Shown here: positions 9,567 through 17,592 of the stretch, piece after piece
Numbering within the stretch: position 1 is the first letter of the stretch
Layout of the letters: every line of letters starts with the position of its first letter
From: Bacteroidaceae bacterium
Lineage (GTDB): Bacteria; Bacteroidota; Bacteroidia; Bacteroidales; Bacteroidaceae
Assembly (NCBI GenBank): GCA_017429525.1
Contig: JAFROT010000035.1
Location: 45,328-109,327, forward strand
Direction: 5' to 3'
Length of the DNA: 64,000 nucleotides
Position numbers and translations under genes: made by a program
Notes under the pieces: generated by a model
What the model was told of the DNA's origin: nothing
Database searches by the model: none
The model's input: only the letters and a program-made list of their open reading frames with translations

Positions 9567-11225
9567 TTAAATCATATGATAGAATAATGGAATAAGCAGA
9601 ACGCTCAACGTGAAGACGATGATGTTCATGGGCAGACCCACCTTGACGAAGTCCTTGAACTTGTAGCCGCCGACACCCTGCACGATGAGGTTCGTCTGGT
9701 AGCCGATAGGCGTGGAGAAAGCCGAACTGGCTGCGAAGCACACACAGACGACGAAAGGCATGGGATTAGCACCCAGCTTCTCGGAGACTGCAAGTGCCAG
9801 CGGGAAGGCCAGTGCGGCGGCTGCGTTGTTGGTGATGAGCTCGGTGAAGATATTGGTGATGAGGAACAAGGCCGCCAGGATGATGTAGATGCCATAGTCC
9901 GCCCCCTTGACGATGTCGGTCAGCGAGATGATGTAACCAGCGATGAAGTCGGCAAAACCGCTCTTGGTCATCGCCGTAGAGATGGCAAAGGCGCAGGCGA
10001 TGGTGATGAGGACGTCCCACGAGAAGAATTTCGTGTACTTGCGTGGCGAGAACATACGTGTCCATGCCATGATGATGACGGTGATGCAGACGAAGAAGAA
10101 CATGTCGAGCTTCAGCCCAGGCATGTGTGCCTGCACGAAGTCGGATTGTGCGAGCATCTCCTTGACTGGTTCGAGTTCGCCTACGGTAGCACCGATGATC
10201 ATGAGGATGAGCAGCACCAGCGCAAACCAGCGCTTCTTCTGTCCCATGGGCGGTTCGTATTCGCCTACGCGGTTGATCATCCAGAAGACGCGGCTGTCGC
10301 CCCAAGCTTTCATGAACGAGTCGTCGGCATCGATGATGAGCGTGTCCTCGTGGGTCAGGCGCATATTCATGAAGTCACCTTCGACAATGCTGCCGCCACG
10401 GCTGATGGCACGGACGTGGGCACCATAGTGACGGTAGAAGTCGAACTCATGCAGCGTCTTGCCGAGGCCGGGGAAGCGGTTGCCGAGGAGAACCTCATGG
10501 CGTGTCATGCCGGGCGCAAGATCTTGTTCTTCGGCTTCTTCATCAGAGTGGCGCTCGTTGGGGAGCAGGTACTTAGAGAAGAAAATCAAGTAGATGAGGC
10601 CGGCAAGGGCGATAAAGATACCGACCTTTGTCAGCTCAAACATCGACATGCCATCAATGCCGAAGCGCATGAGTATGCCCTCGGCTGCACCCTCCTCGAC
10701 GGCGACGGTCTCGTCTTTGTACTCCTGCAAGAGCATGCCGTGGAGTACGAGGTTGGTGGTCGTACCGATGAGCGTGCAGATACCGCCGATGACGGTGGCG
10801 TAGGAGAGGGGAATCAGGAATTTCGTGGGTGGCAGTTTCATCTTACGTGCCCAGTTCTTGATCATCGGAGCGAAGATGACGACGACAGGCGTGTTGTTGA
10901 AAAACGCTGAGATGAAGGTCACAATAGGGTAGAAGCGTAGTCCAGCCGAGGTAATCGTGGCGTTCTTCTTGGGCAGCATGCGGAAGACGATGCGCTCGAG
11001 GATGCCACTCTTGCGAACTCCCTCGCTGACCAGGTAGAGCAATGCCACTGTGATCATGCCCTTGTTGGAGAAACCTTTCAGGGCCTCCTCGGGGTTGATG
11101 ATGCCGGCTATGAGCAACAGCACTACCGCCGTGAAGAGGATGAGGCCAGGGCGCAGGCATTCACGCATCAGTGCGACGAGCATGAACACCAGGATGATGG
11201 CGACGTAGATGATGGGGAATGTCAT
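9567..11225 (-). CDS. SLC13-family anion permease with TrkA-C domain (probable sulfate importer)
   Basis: A 552-residue inner-membrane protein of the divalent anion/sodium symporter group. Hydrophobic helices fill residues 1-230 and 340-552. Between them lies a soluble segment with a TrkA-C/RCK-like fold (about 240-330, containing LGNRFPGLGKTLHEFDF). Motifs such as FFNNTPVVVIFAP and TNNAAAALAFPLAL are the two conserved transport signatures of the family. It begins three bases after the amylase stop and ends one base before cysC. The operon position makes sulfate the likely substrate. The substrate itself is inferred, since family members also carry dicarboxylates. Confidence 0.9.
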   Translation of the reverse strand: MTFPIIYVAIILVFMLVALMRECLRPGLILFTAVVLLLIAGIINPEEALKGFSNKGMITVALLYLVSEGVRKSGILERIVFRMLPKKNATITSAGLRFYPIVTFISAFFNNTPVVVIFAPMIKNWARKMKLPPTKFLIPLSYATVIGGICTLIGTTTNLVLHGMLLQEYKDETVAVEEGAAEGILMRFGIDGMSMFELTKVGIFIALAGLIYLIFFSKYLLPNERHSDEEAEEQDLAPGMTRHEVLLGNRFPGLGKTLHEFDFYRHYGAHVRAISRGGSIVEGDFMNMRLTHEDTLIIDADDSFMKAWGDSRVFWMINRVGEYEPPMGQKKRWFALVLLILMIIGATVGELEPVKEMLAQSDFVQAHMPGLKLDMFFFVCITVIIMAWTRMFSPRKYTKFFSWDVLITIACAFAISTAMTKSGFADFIAGYIISLTDIVKGADYGIYIILAALFLITNIFTELITNNAAAALAFPLALAVSEKLGANPMPFVVCVCFAASSAFSTPIGYQTNLIVQGVGGYKFKDFVKVGLPMNIIVFTLSVLLIPLFYHMI

Positions 11226-11228
11226 GTT

Positions 11229-13013
11229 TTATTTCAGCTTTAGGATCACGCCGTTGTTGGCGGGAACGTTAACGCGTGTCGGTGTTTCGTGTGTGAAGGC
11301 TATGGTGGATGTCTTTCCACTCAGGAGGTTAGTGGCCTTTGCTTTTGCCTTGGGTTTGAGGCTATAAAGTTCAAATACGTGTTCGGGGATGTTGATGTCG
11401 AGTTCGGCGTCCTTGTCGTCGAAGTTGGCCACGCAGAGCAGCACTTCATTGTCAGCCCGGCGCAGGTACGCATAGTGGCGTTGAGGATTGAATGTGGCGC
11501 TCTGAGGGTTTACGTACATCAGGTCGTAGAAGTCGCCTTCGCGGATGGCGCGTTCGTTGGAGCAGAGGTTGAGTAGCTGCTTGTAAAACGACTGGAGTTC
11601 AATCTCTTGCTGCGTCAGGTTCTTCTTGCCGAACTTACCTTTATTACGCCAGCGGTTGACGGCGTCAACGGTCCAGTAGTCGAAGATGGTCGTACGTCCG
11701 TCGCGCCCGCTGAAGCCTTCGTCGTCCATGCCTCGCTCGGCCAGTTCCTGACCGAAGTAGACCATGACGGGACCTGTGCTGAAAGTGGCGGCTACGAGCA
11801 TCGGGGCGCGTCCGCGCTCGCCGTTGCCCGCAAAGAAATCCGATGCGATGCGTTGTTCGTCGTGGTTCTCGAGGAACGAGAGCATGTGCGGACGGATGTC
11901 ATCGACGGCTTGCCAACAGCGGGTGATGGCCTCGGCGTTGGCCTGTCCGCAGGTCACGGCGCGGAGGGTGTCGTAGAGGCCGACTTTGTCGTAGAGATAG
12001 TCGAAGCCACCTTCGTGGATGTAGCGGCGATAAGCGTCGGGACCATAGATCTCGGCGATGAAGATGAGGTCGGGGTGAGCAGTCTTCACCTGTGGGATGG
12101 CCCATCCCCAGAACTCGGCTGGCACCATCTCGGCCATGTCGCAGCGGAAACCATCGATACCCTTGCCGGCCCAGTACTGAAGGATGTTCAGCATCTTCTC
12201 CCAAGTCGAGGGAATCGGGTCGAAATGGTTGGTGCGTCCTGCCATGTAGTCGACGCCGTAGTTCAGCTTGACGGTCTCATACCAGTCGTCGTGGTGAGCG
12301 TAGCTGGAGAAGACGTCGTTGCCGGTGGCGCGAGCAGGCCGCTCGGTGTAGGGCGCCTTCTCGTCGGCCTGCAGGTCGAAGTCGGCAGCGAAGGCTTCGC
12401 CGGGGAAATAGTAGAAGTTGTTGCGTGTTGAGAAGTGCTGGGTCGTGTCGTCGGCCGCACCGAGGTCCTCAACGCCTTCGGGGCAGACGTCGCTGTGGTA
12501 CTGACGTGCGACGTGGTTGGGCACGAAATCCAGAATCACCTTGAGTCCTGCTTCGTGACTGCGCTCGACCAGCGCCTCGAACTCCTCCATGCGCTTGGTT
12601 ACGTCGGTGGCCAGGTCGGGGTCGACGTCGTAGTAGTCCTTGATGGCGTAGGCTGAGCCCGCCTTGCCCTTGACGATGGCGTGGTGGTCGGGGGCGATGC
12701 CGTAGGCCGAGTAGTCGGTCTGTGTGGCGTGTTCGATGATGCCGGTGTACCAGATATGCGTGGCGCCGAGGGCTTTTATTTCTTTAAGCGCTTTGGGCGT
12801 GAAGGCGGCCATGGTGCCGCAGCCGTTGGTGGCGCGGTCGCCGTCGTGTTGGTTGACGTTGGCATCGCTGCCAAACAGACGAGTGAAGACTTGGTAGATG
12901 ACAGGTTTCTGCATGTCGACAGTTTCGTTGTAAGACGAACACGCTTGCGTCAGACCCGCCAGGAGTCCGATGCAAGCTGTCGTAATGATGTTCTTGAATA
13001 GAGGACGTTTCAT
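11229..13013 (-). CDS. Alpha-amylase family lipoprotein (GH13)
   Basis: A 594-residue secreted glycoside hydrolase. The N-terminus is a lipoprotein signal ending in LTQAC, so the mature protein should be membrane-anchored and probably surface-exposed. GH13 signatures are DFVPNHV, GFRCDMAE (nucleophile Asp), FIAEIYGP (acid/base Glu) and FLENHDEQR. A C-terminal beta domain follows. The frame is open for 48 codons further upstream, but the signal peptide fixes the start at 13013. It lies 53 bases after fabD and three bases before the permease gene, an odd partner for sulfate genes. The probable role is breakdown of starch-like glucans. Exact specificity cannot be read from the sequence. Confidence 0.9.
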   Translation of the reverse strand: MKRPLFKNIITTACIGLLAGLTQACSSYNETVDMQKPVIYQVFTRLFGSDANVNQHDGDRATNGCGTMAAFTPKALKEIKALGATHIWYTGIIEHATQTDYSAYGIAPDHHAIVKGKAGSAYAIKDYYDVDPDLATDVTKRMEEFEALVERSHEAGLKVILDFVPNHVARQYHSDVCPEGVEDLGAADDTTQHFSTRNNFYYFPGEAFAADFDLQADEKAPYTERPARATGNDVFSSYAHHDDWYETVKLNYGVDYMAGRTNHFDPIPSTWEKMLNILQYWAGKGIDGFRCDMAEMVPAEFWGWAIPQVKTAHPDLIFIAEIYGPDAYRRYIHEGGFDYLYDKVGLYDTLRAVTCGQANAEAITRCWQAVDDIRPHMLSFLENHDEQRIASDFFAGNGERGRAPMLVAATFSTGPVMVYFGQELAERGMDDEGFSGRDGRTTIFDYWTVDAVNRWRNKGKFGKKNLTQQEIELQSFYKQLLNLCSNERAIREGDFYDLMYVNPQSATFNPQRHYAYLRRADNEVLLCVANFDDKDAELDINIPEHVFELYSLKPKAKAKATNLLSGKTSTIAFTHETPTRVNVPANNGVILKLK

Positions 13014-13066
13014 GTTCGAATGAAGTCTTGTGCCATGGCAATCACTGCGGGCACGATGCGTGTGGA

Positions 13067-13969
13067 TTACAACTCCGCAGCTCCACGGACGACGAGTCCT
13101 TCGACGCCCTTGGCGATCTTGGCAATCATGCCTTGCAGCGCCTTGCCCGGGCCGCACTCGGTGAACTCCGTAGCGCCGGCAGCCAGCATGGCCTGCACTT
13201 CCTGTGTCCAGCGCACGCTGGCCGTGAGCTGTGCGATGAGGTTGGCCTTGATCTCGGCGGGCTCAGTGTGGGCCTTGCCGTCGACATTCTGGTAGACCGG
13301 GCATTTGGGCGTGTGGAACTCCGTGGCCTCGATGGCAGCCTGCAGCTCGTCCTTGGCGGGTTGCATGAGGGGGCTGTGGAATGCGCCGCCGACGGGCAGG
13401 GGCAGGGCACGCTTGGCACCTGCTGCCTTCAGCTGTTCGCAAGCCTTGCCGATGGCCTCCACGGTACCGCTGATGACCAGCTGGCCGGGGTTGTTGTAGT
13501 TGGCAGGCACGCAGACGCCACCTTCGGCAGCCACTTCAGCGCAGACGCGCTCGACGGTCTCGTCGTCGAGACCGATGATGGCAGCCATCGTCGAGGGCTG
13601 GGCCTCGCAAGCCTTCTGCATGGCTTGTGCACGGGCGCTCACCAGCTTCAGACCATCCTCGAAGGAGAGGGCTCCGGCAGCCACGAGGGCGCTGAACTCG
13701 CCGAGCGAGTGGCCGCCCACCATATCGGGCTGGAACTTGTCGCCCAGGCAGATAGCAGTAATAACCGAGTGGAGGAAGACGGCAGGCTGTGTCACCTTCG
13801 TCTGCTTCAGTTCATCGGCCGTGCCTTCGAACATGATTTTGGTGATCTCGAAACCGAGAATCTCGTTAGCCTTATCGAAAAGAGCCTTTGCTTCGGCGTT
13901 GCTTTCATAGAGGTCTTTGCCCATTCCTGAGAACTGGGCTCCCTGACCGGGGAAAACGAATGCTTTCAT
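13067..13969 (-). CDS. fabD: Malonyl-CoA:ACP transacylase
   Basis: Loads malonate onto acyl carrier protein for fatty-acid synthesis in the cytoplasm. The 300-residue length is typical. The first motif, FPGQGAQFSGMG, starts at residue 6. The active-site serine is in GHSLGEFSAL, and the catalytic histidine is in GGAFHSPLM. It is the first gene of the minus-strand run leading into the amylase and sulfate genes. A TAAATTTG box at 14091-14098 could serve as its promoter, leaving a leader of roughly 120 bases. Confidence 0.97.
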   Translation of the reverse strand: MKAFVFPGQGAQFSGMGKDLYESNAEAKALFDKANEILGFEITKIMFEGTADELKQTKVTQPAVFLHSVITAICLGDKFQPDMVGGHSLGEFSALVAAGALSFEDGLKLVSARAQAMQKACEAQPSTMAAIIGLDDETVERVCAEVAAEGGVCVPANYNNPGQLVISGTVEAIGKACEQLKAAGAKRALPLPVGGAFHSPLMQPAKDELQAAIEATEFHTPKCPVYQNVDGKAHTEPAEIKANLIAQLTASVRWTQEVQAMLAAGATEFTECGPGKALQGMIAKIAKGVEGLVVRGAAEL

Positions 13970-14090
13970 TTCTTATTGCTTTTGTTTTGTAGGTTGATGT
14001 TTCGTTTGTTGAGGACGCGGCGGCACTTGCGTGCACGGCAGACAACGGCATCTTCGCCTTTGCCGATGCATCCTTGCGCGTAATCGGGCG

Positions 14091-14098
14091 CAAATTTA
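14091..14098 (-). promoter_or_regulatory. Candidate -7 box upstream of fabD
   Basis: Reads TAAATTTG on the minus strand, matching the Bacteroidetes TAnnTTTG -7 element. No good TTTG -33 partner is seen at the expected 19-21 base spacing, so this is tentative. Confidence 0.4.
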
Positions 14099-14158
14099 GT
14101 TAATTTTTTCCTCTTTACACCCTTTTTGAGCGATTTTCCTTATTTTTAACGTGCTTTG

Positions 14159-14190
14159 TTTGTGCAAACGGGCTGGAAACTGTACTTTTG
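14159..14190 (+). promoter_or_regulatory. Upstream promoter for the aromatic-rich protein gene
   Basis: TTTG at 14159-14162, 20-base spacer, TACTTTTG at 14183-14190: a full match to the Bacteroidetes primary-sigma consensus. It lies about 145 bases upstream of the 14337 start, giving a long leader that contains a GTACGCGCGCG motif. A 40-codon open frame (14210-14332) also lies in that leader. Confidence 0.65.
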
Positions 14191-14265
14191 TACACGAAAA
14201 CAATAAATAATGTACGCGCGCGAAGTAGTTTTAGGGATTTTCTCCTTCGGTTTAGGATTTTCCCC

Positions 14266-14296
14266 TTTGGCGGTTGGCCGGTTTGCACTACTTTTG
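14266..14296 (+). promoter_or_regulatory. Proximal promoter for the aromatic-rich protein gene
   Basis: TTTG at 14266-14269, 19-base spacer, TACTTTTG at 14289-14296. This is a consensus promoter about 40 bases before the ATG at 14337. Together with the upstream copy it gives the gene tandem promoters. These elements account for most of the 367-base gap between fabD and this gene. Confidence 0.75.
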
Positions 14297-14336
14297 CACC
14301 ACGAAAATGTTAAACCCTTAAACGTAGAATAGAATT

Positions 14337-15458
14337 ATGATGAACACTAAGAACTTGATGGCAGCTTTGGCGCTGCTCTTCCTGCCCCTCTCGATGGTGG
14401 CTCAGGATGACCTGTACTTCGTCCACAAGAAGTCAGACAAGGCGACGGTGACGTCCAAGCAGTCGAAGGCCGACGATCGCTACCTGCCCGTGGAGATTGT
14501 CTATGCCGACGATGCAGATGCCGCTGTCGACGTGAAAGGTTCCTCACGCGATGTCGACGAGTACAACCGTCGCGGTCGTGCCAGCAAGGGCGTCGTCGTG
14601 GAGAAGGCTGATGGCACGTTCACCTATCAGATTCCCGGTAATGACACCTTATATATTATGGACGACACCATGGCCGTGACCACGCGCAGCTTGGCCAATG
14701 ATGTCTATGCCCAGGGCTATAACGAAGGCTATCAGGACGGCGAGGACTACGCTTACACGCGTCGGCTTAACCGCTTTGGCTATGCCGGTGGCTATGCTTC
14801 GCCTTGGTACTACAGCTACTACGATCCCTTCTATTGGGACGACTGGTATTGGGGCTACGATCCCTATTGGTATGGCGGCTACTATGGCTGGCACCGTCCC
14901 TACTGGGGCTATGCAGGCTGGGGCTATGGCTGGCGTGGCTATTGGGGCTACGATCCCTACTGGTATGGCGGTTACTATGGCTGGGGCTATCCCTATCGCT
15001 ATTTCTGGGGTAGTAACTATGGTCCCAACTATCGCCACAAGTCCGATTGGTATGCTGGCTCCCACGCCATGCGTCGTCCGGGTATGACGGGGCGTTCCGC
15101 TGGCTACAACCGCAACAACACCAGTACCACAACGCGCAGCGGTGGTAACAACAGCGGCTATACGAACCGCAGCCGTTCCTCCTATGGGCGCAGCGGCAAC
15201 ACGAACACTATGCGCTCGACGACGACCACCACCACGAGAAGCAGCAACTCGCGCGTCGGTTCGTTCAGCAACTCGCGCTCGTCCACTCCTTCCTACACGC
15301 CCAGCACCAGCTCGTCGTCATCGCGTAGCAGCAGCTTCGGTGGCAGCTCGTCGGGTGGCTTCTCGGGCGGCAGCCGCAGTGGAGGCTTCTCCGGCGGTGG
15401 CGGTGGTGGCGGCTTCACCGGTGGCAGTCGCGGTGGCGGCGGAGGCCGTGGTCGCTAA
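14337..15458 (+). CDS. Secreted Tyr/Trp/Gly-rich repetitive protein, function unknown
   Basis: A 373-residue protein with a cleavable signal peptide (residues 1-22, ending MVAQ). Residues 30-150 look ordered. Residues about 150-235 are extremely rich in Tyr, Trp and Gly, with an imperfect tandem repeat built on YDPYWYGGYYGW. The last 130 residues are Ser/Gly/Arg/Thr-rich and end in a glycine-arginine tail. Such composition suggests an envelope or exported protein that is flexible or phase-separating. It does not match an enzyme family I recognise. It has tandem consensus promoters and is followed 81 bases later by an outer-membrane barrel gene on the same strand. Bacteroidales carry similar signal-peptide proteins of unknown role. 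Confidence 0.75.
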   Translation: MMNTKNLMAALALLFLPLSMVAQDDLYFVHKKSDKATVTSKQSKADDRYLPVEIVYADDADAAVDVKGSSRDVDEYNRRGRASKGVVVEKADGTFTYQIPGNDTLYIMDDTMAVTTRSLANDVYAQGYNEGYQDGEDYAYTRRLNRFGYAGGYASPWYYSYYDPFYWDDWYWGYDPYWYGGYYGWHRPYWGYAGWGYGWRGYWGYDPYWYGGYYGWGYPYRYFWGSNYGPNYRHKSDWYAGSHAMRRPGMTGRSAGYNRNNTSTTTRSGGNNSGYTNRSRSSYGRSGNTNTMRSTTTTTTRSSNSRVGSFSNSRSSTPSYTPSTSSSSSRSSSFGGSSSGGFSGGSRSGGFSGGGGGGGFTGGSRGGGGGRGR

Positions 15459-15539
15459 GTCAGAGCGCCTGAACGTTATCCTCCAGGATGATTATGCTTG
15501 TTCTCATTCCATGTTAACTCTCTAAAATCACTATAGACA

Positions 15540-17192
15540 ATGAAAAGAATCTTTATATTCTCGATGATGGCGCTTGCCTTCACAGCCGCTCAGGCACAGG
15601 ACACCTACACCAACGACCGTCTGACCAACACGTCTGACATCCATGGAACGGCTCGCTACGTAGGTATGGGCGGCGCTATGGGCGCCCTTGGCGCAGACAT
15701 CTCCGTGATCTCCAACAACCCTGCAGGTATCGGCCTGTTCCGTCGCAACGACATCAGCATCGGTATGGGTGCTGTCGTGCAAGATGCTCCGGCCGTCGAT
15801 GGCGAGAGCCGTGCCCACTACACCTTCGATCAGATAGGCTTCGTCGCCTCCTTCGGTGGTCGCGAAGGCGGCAACCACGTCAACTTCGCCCTGAACTTGC
15901 AGAAGAAGATCGACTTTCGCCGCTCGATGATTGCTGAGAACGGTCAGCTCGGCGGCCTCTCGCAGGCTGCGCAGTTGGCAGGCTTGATGGCCGACTTCTA
16001 CGATGACTACAGCGACAACGTCGGCTCGCTCGTGAACCAAGCCTACAGCGCAGGTCTCTATGACATCTTCGCCGGCAATGGCGAACAGCTGCAGTACAAG
16101 GCCAATCAGAACTCCTTCTACCGCAACAGCAGTGGCAACCTCTACGGCCTCGACCTCAACCTCTCGGGTGGCGTGCAGAACCGCTTCTTCTGGGGCCTCA
16201 CTTTAGGCGTCGACCTGTTGCATTACTACAGCGACTTCTCTTACCTCGAGATGCGCGACGGCTACTTCGGAGGGCAGCCCTTGGCTGACTACAACGTGCA
16301 GGACTACACCGTCGAGGGCACGCACAACGTCAGTGGCGCTGGCTTCAACGTCAAGCTCGGTACCATCTTCCGTCCCATCGAGGACAGCCCCTTCCGCATC
16401 GGTATCGCTGTGGAGACCCCGACATGGTACACGCTTCGCCAGGAGGACAACTGGTTCACGTTCTGGAGCAAATGGGAGAACAATGGTTGGAACGCCGACG
16501 CTGATCCTGCTTCCTACGACTACACTTACATCCAGCAGCAGGGCAAGTACCAGGGCTACAACAGCCCCGATGCCAGCTACCTCGAGTTCAACCTGCACTC
16601 GCCGTGGAAGCTGCGCGCCAGCATCGGCTCGACCGTCGAGGACTTCCTGGCATGGGATGTCGAGTACGAGTACTCGCTCAACAACAAGGCCACCATGGGC
16701 TATCCCCGCCATGAGAGCAACAGCTGGGACGACCAGAGCGTAGGCATGGACAGCGACAAGGGTATGAACGCGCTGACCAAGAGCGTCATGAACGGCGTAC
16801 ACAACGTCCGTGCCGGTCTGGAGTACAAGCCCGTGGCAGACTTCGCCGTGCGCGCTGGCTACAACTTCTACAGCAAGCCCATGAAGGACAACGCCCGCTA
16901 CGATCAGACCATCGACTCTTACTACATGAACTACGTCCTTGGCACCGACTACATGAACCTGAAGGCTACCAACATCTTCACCTTAGGTATGGGCTATCGC
17001 TACAAGAACTTCTACGCCGACGTTGCCTACAAGTATCGTCACCAGAAGGGCGACTTCTACGCTTTCGACGACCACTATCAGACCGCTCTGCAGCCCGAGA
17101 CGCAGTTCGTCACCACCGGCGATTACCTCCATCCCACGAGCGTCAACCTCGATCGTCACAACGTGACCTTCACCCTCGGCTATAAGTTCTGA
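15540..17192 (+). CDS. OmpP1/FadL-like outer membrane protein
   Basis: A 550-residue predicted outer-membrane beta barrel with a signal peptide (residues 1-19, ending AQAQ). Near the N-terminus it has the family stretch ARYVGMGGAMGALGAD followed by SNNPAGIGLF, as in the FadL/OmpP1 hatch region. The remainder alternates aromatic and polar residues and ends with VTFTLGYKF, a typical C-terminal barrel strand. Members of this Bacteroidetes group are often labelled hemin receptor or fatty-acid transporter without proof. The substrate is unknown. The next gene is convergent, across a 400-base gap full of repeats. Confidence 0.8.
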   Translation: MKRIFIFSMMALAFTAAQAQDTYTNDRLTNTSDIHGTARYVGMGGAMGALGADISVISNNPAGIGLFRRNDISIGMGAVVQDAPAVDGESRAHYTFDQIGFVASFGGREGGNHVNFALNLQKKIDFRRSMIAENGQLGGLSQAAQLAGLMADFYDDYSDNVGSLVNQAYSAGLYDIFAGNGEQLQYKANQNSFYRNSSGNLYGLDLNLSGGVQNRFFWGLTLGVDLLHYYSDFSYLEMRDGYFGGQPLADYNVQDYTVEGTHNVSGAGFNVKLGTIFRPIEDSPFRIGIAVETPTWYTLRQEDNWFTFWSKWENNGWNADADPASYDYTYIQQQGKYQGYNSPDASYLEFNLHSPWKLRASIGSTVEDFLAWDVEYEYSLNNKATMGYPRHESNSWDDQSVGMDSDKGMNALTKSVMNGVHNVRAGLEYKPVADFAVRAGYNFYSKPMKDNARYDQTIDSYYMNYVLGTDYMNLKATNIFTLGMGYRYKNFYADVAYKYRHQKGDFYAFDDHYQTALQPETQFVTTGDYLHPTSVNLDRHNVTFTLGYKF

Positions 17193-17218
17193 ACGCCTCA
17201 CACGGATGCGCTTTCAGC

Positions 17219-17350
17219 GTCATCCAGAGAAGTCCTCAACTTTATCCTGATAAATCAGCGTTTCTATCCCGATAAATCCGCGATTTCATCCTGATAAGTT
17301 TCCGCTTTTATCCCGATAAATCTTCAACTTCGTACTGAGACGTCCAACAC
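17219..17350. repeat. 22-bp tandem array A (hairpin units, TTTATCCYGATAAA core)
   Basis: Four clear units start at 17241, 17263, 17285 and 17307. Each has a 14-base core close to TTTATCCCGATAAA (5-base arms around a CCYG loop) followed by an 8-base spacer. A degenerate unit fits on each side (17219 and 17329), making six. It lies just after the stop of the outer-membrane protein gene. The 22-base period is not a multiple of three, so this is not coding. Confidence 0.8.
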
Positions 17351-17377
17351 CTCTCCGTCGAAAGGCATACAAACAGT

Positions 17378-17430
17378 CAGTCGTGAGCAGATTTCCATTC
17401 AATTGGAATCTCACTCACGACTGATTTCTT
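17378..17430. terminator. Large hairpin, probable bidirectional terminator
   Basis: CAGTCGTGAG at 17378-17387 pairs with CTCACGACTG at 17414-17423. An inner GATTTCCA/TTGGAATC stem lies in the loop, and ATTTCTTT follows. It separates repeat arrays A and B in the convergent gap. Confidence 0.65.
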
Positions 17431-17458
17431 TATGGCATTAACGAAGGATTTGCTCCGG

Positions 17459-17590
17459 AATCTCTATGCGTGTGGCCCTGTACGTCTATACGTGTGGCCC
17501 TGAGCGTCTATATGTGTAAGCCTACGCGTCTATACGTGTGGCCCTGAGCGAGCGGACGTGTAAGCTTGTACGTCCATACGTGCTGGCGCG
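17459..17590. repeat. 22-bp tandem array B (TACGT-CTAT-ACGTG units)
   Basis: Six units start at 17459, 17481, 17503, 17525, 17547 and 17569. The core is 5-base arm TACGT, loop CTAT and arm ACGTG, then an 8-base spacer that is TGGCCCTG or a TAAGC-type variant. The units at 17481, 17525 and 17569 can form all five pairs, counting G-T wobble. The other three are partly decayed. The array ends at the stop of the polysaccharide-export gene. Confidence 0.8.
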
Positions 17591-17592
17591 CC

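Noticed and set aside
14210-14332. 40-codon open frame in the leader of the aromatic-rich gene
   Set aside because: It contains a full promoter sequence and shows no codon or motif support, so it is probably chance.
17219-17590. CRISPR-like array
   Set aside because: Spacers are only 8 bases and partly repeated, units are degenerate, and no cas genes are nearby.
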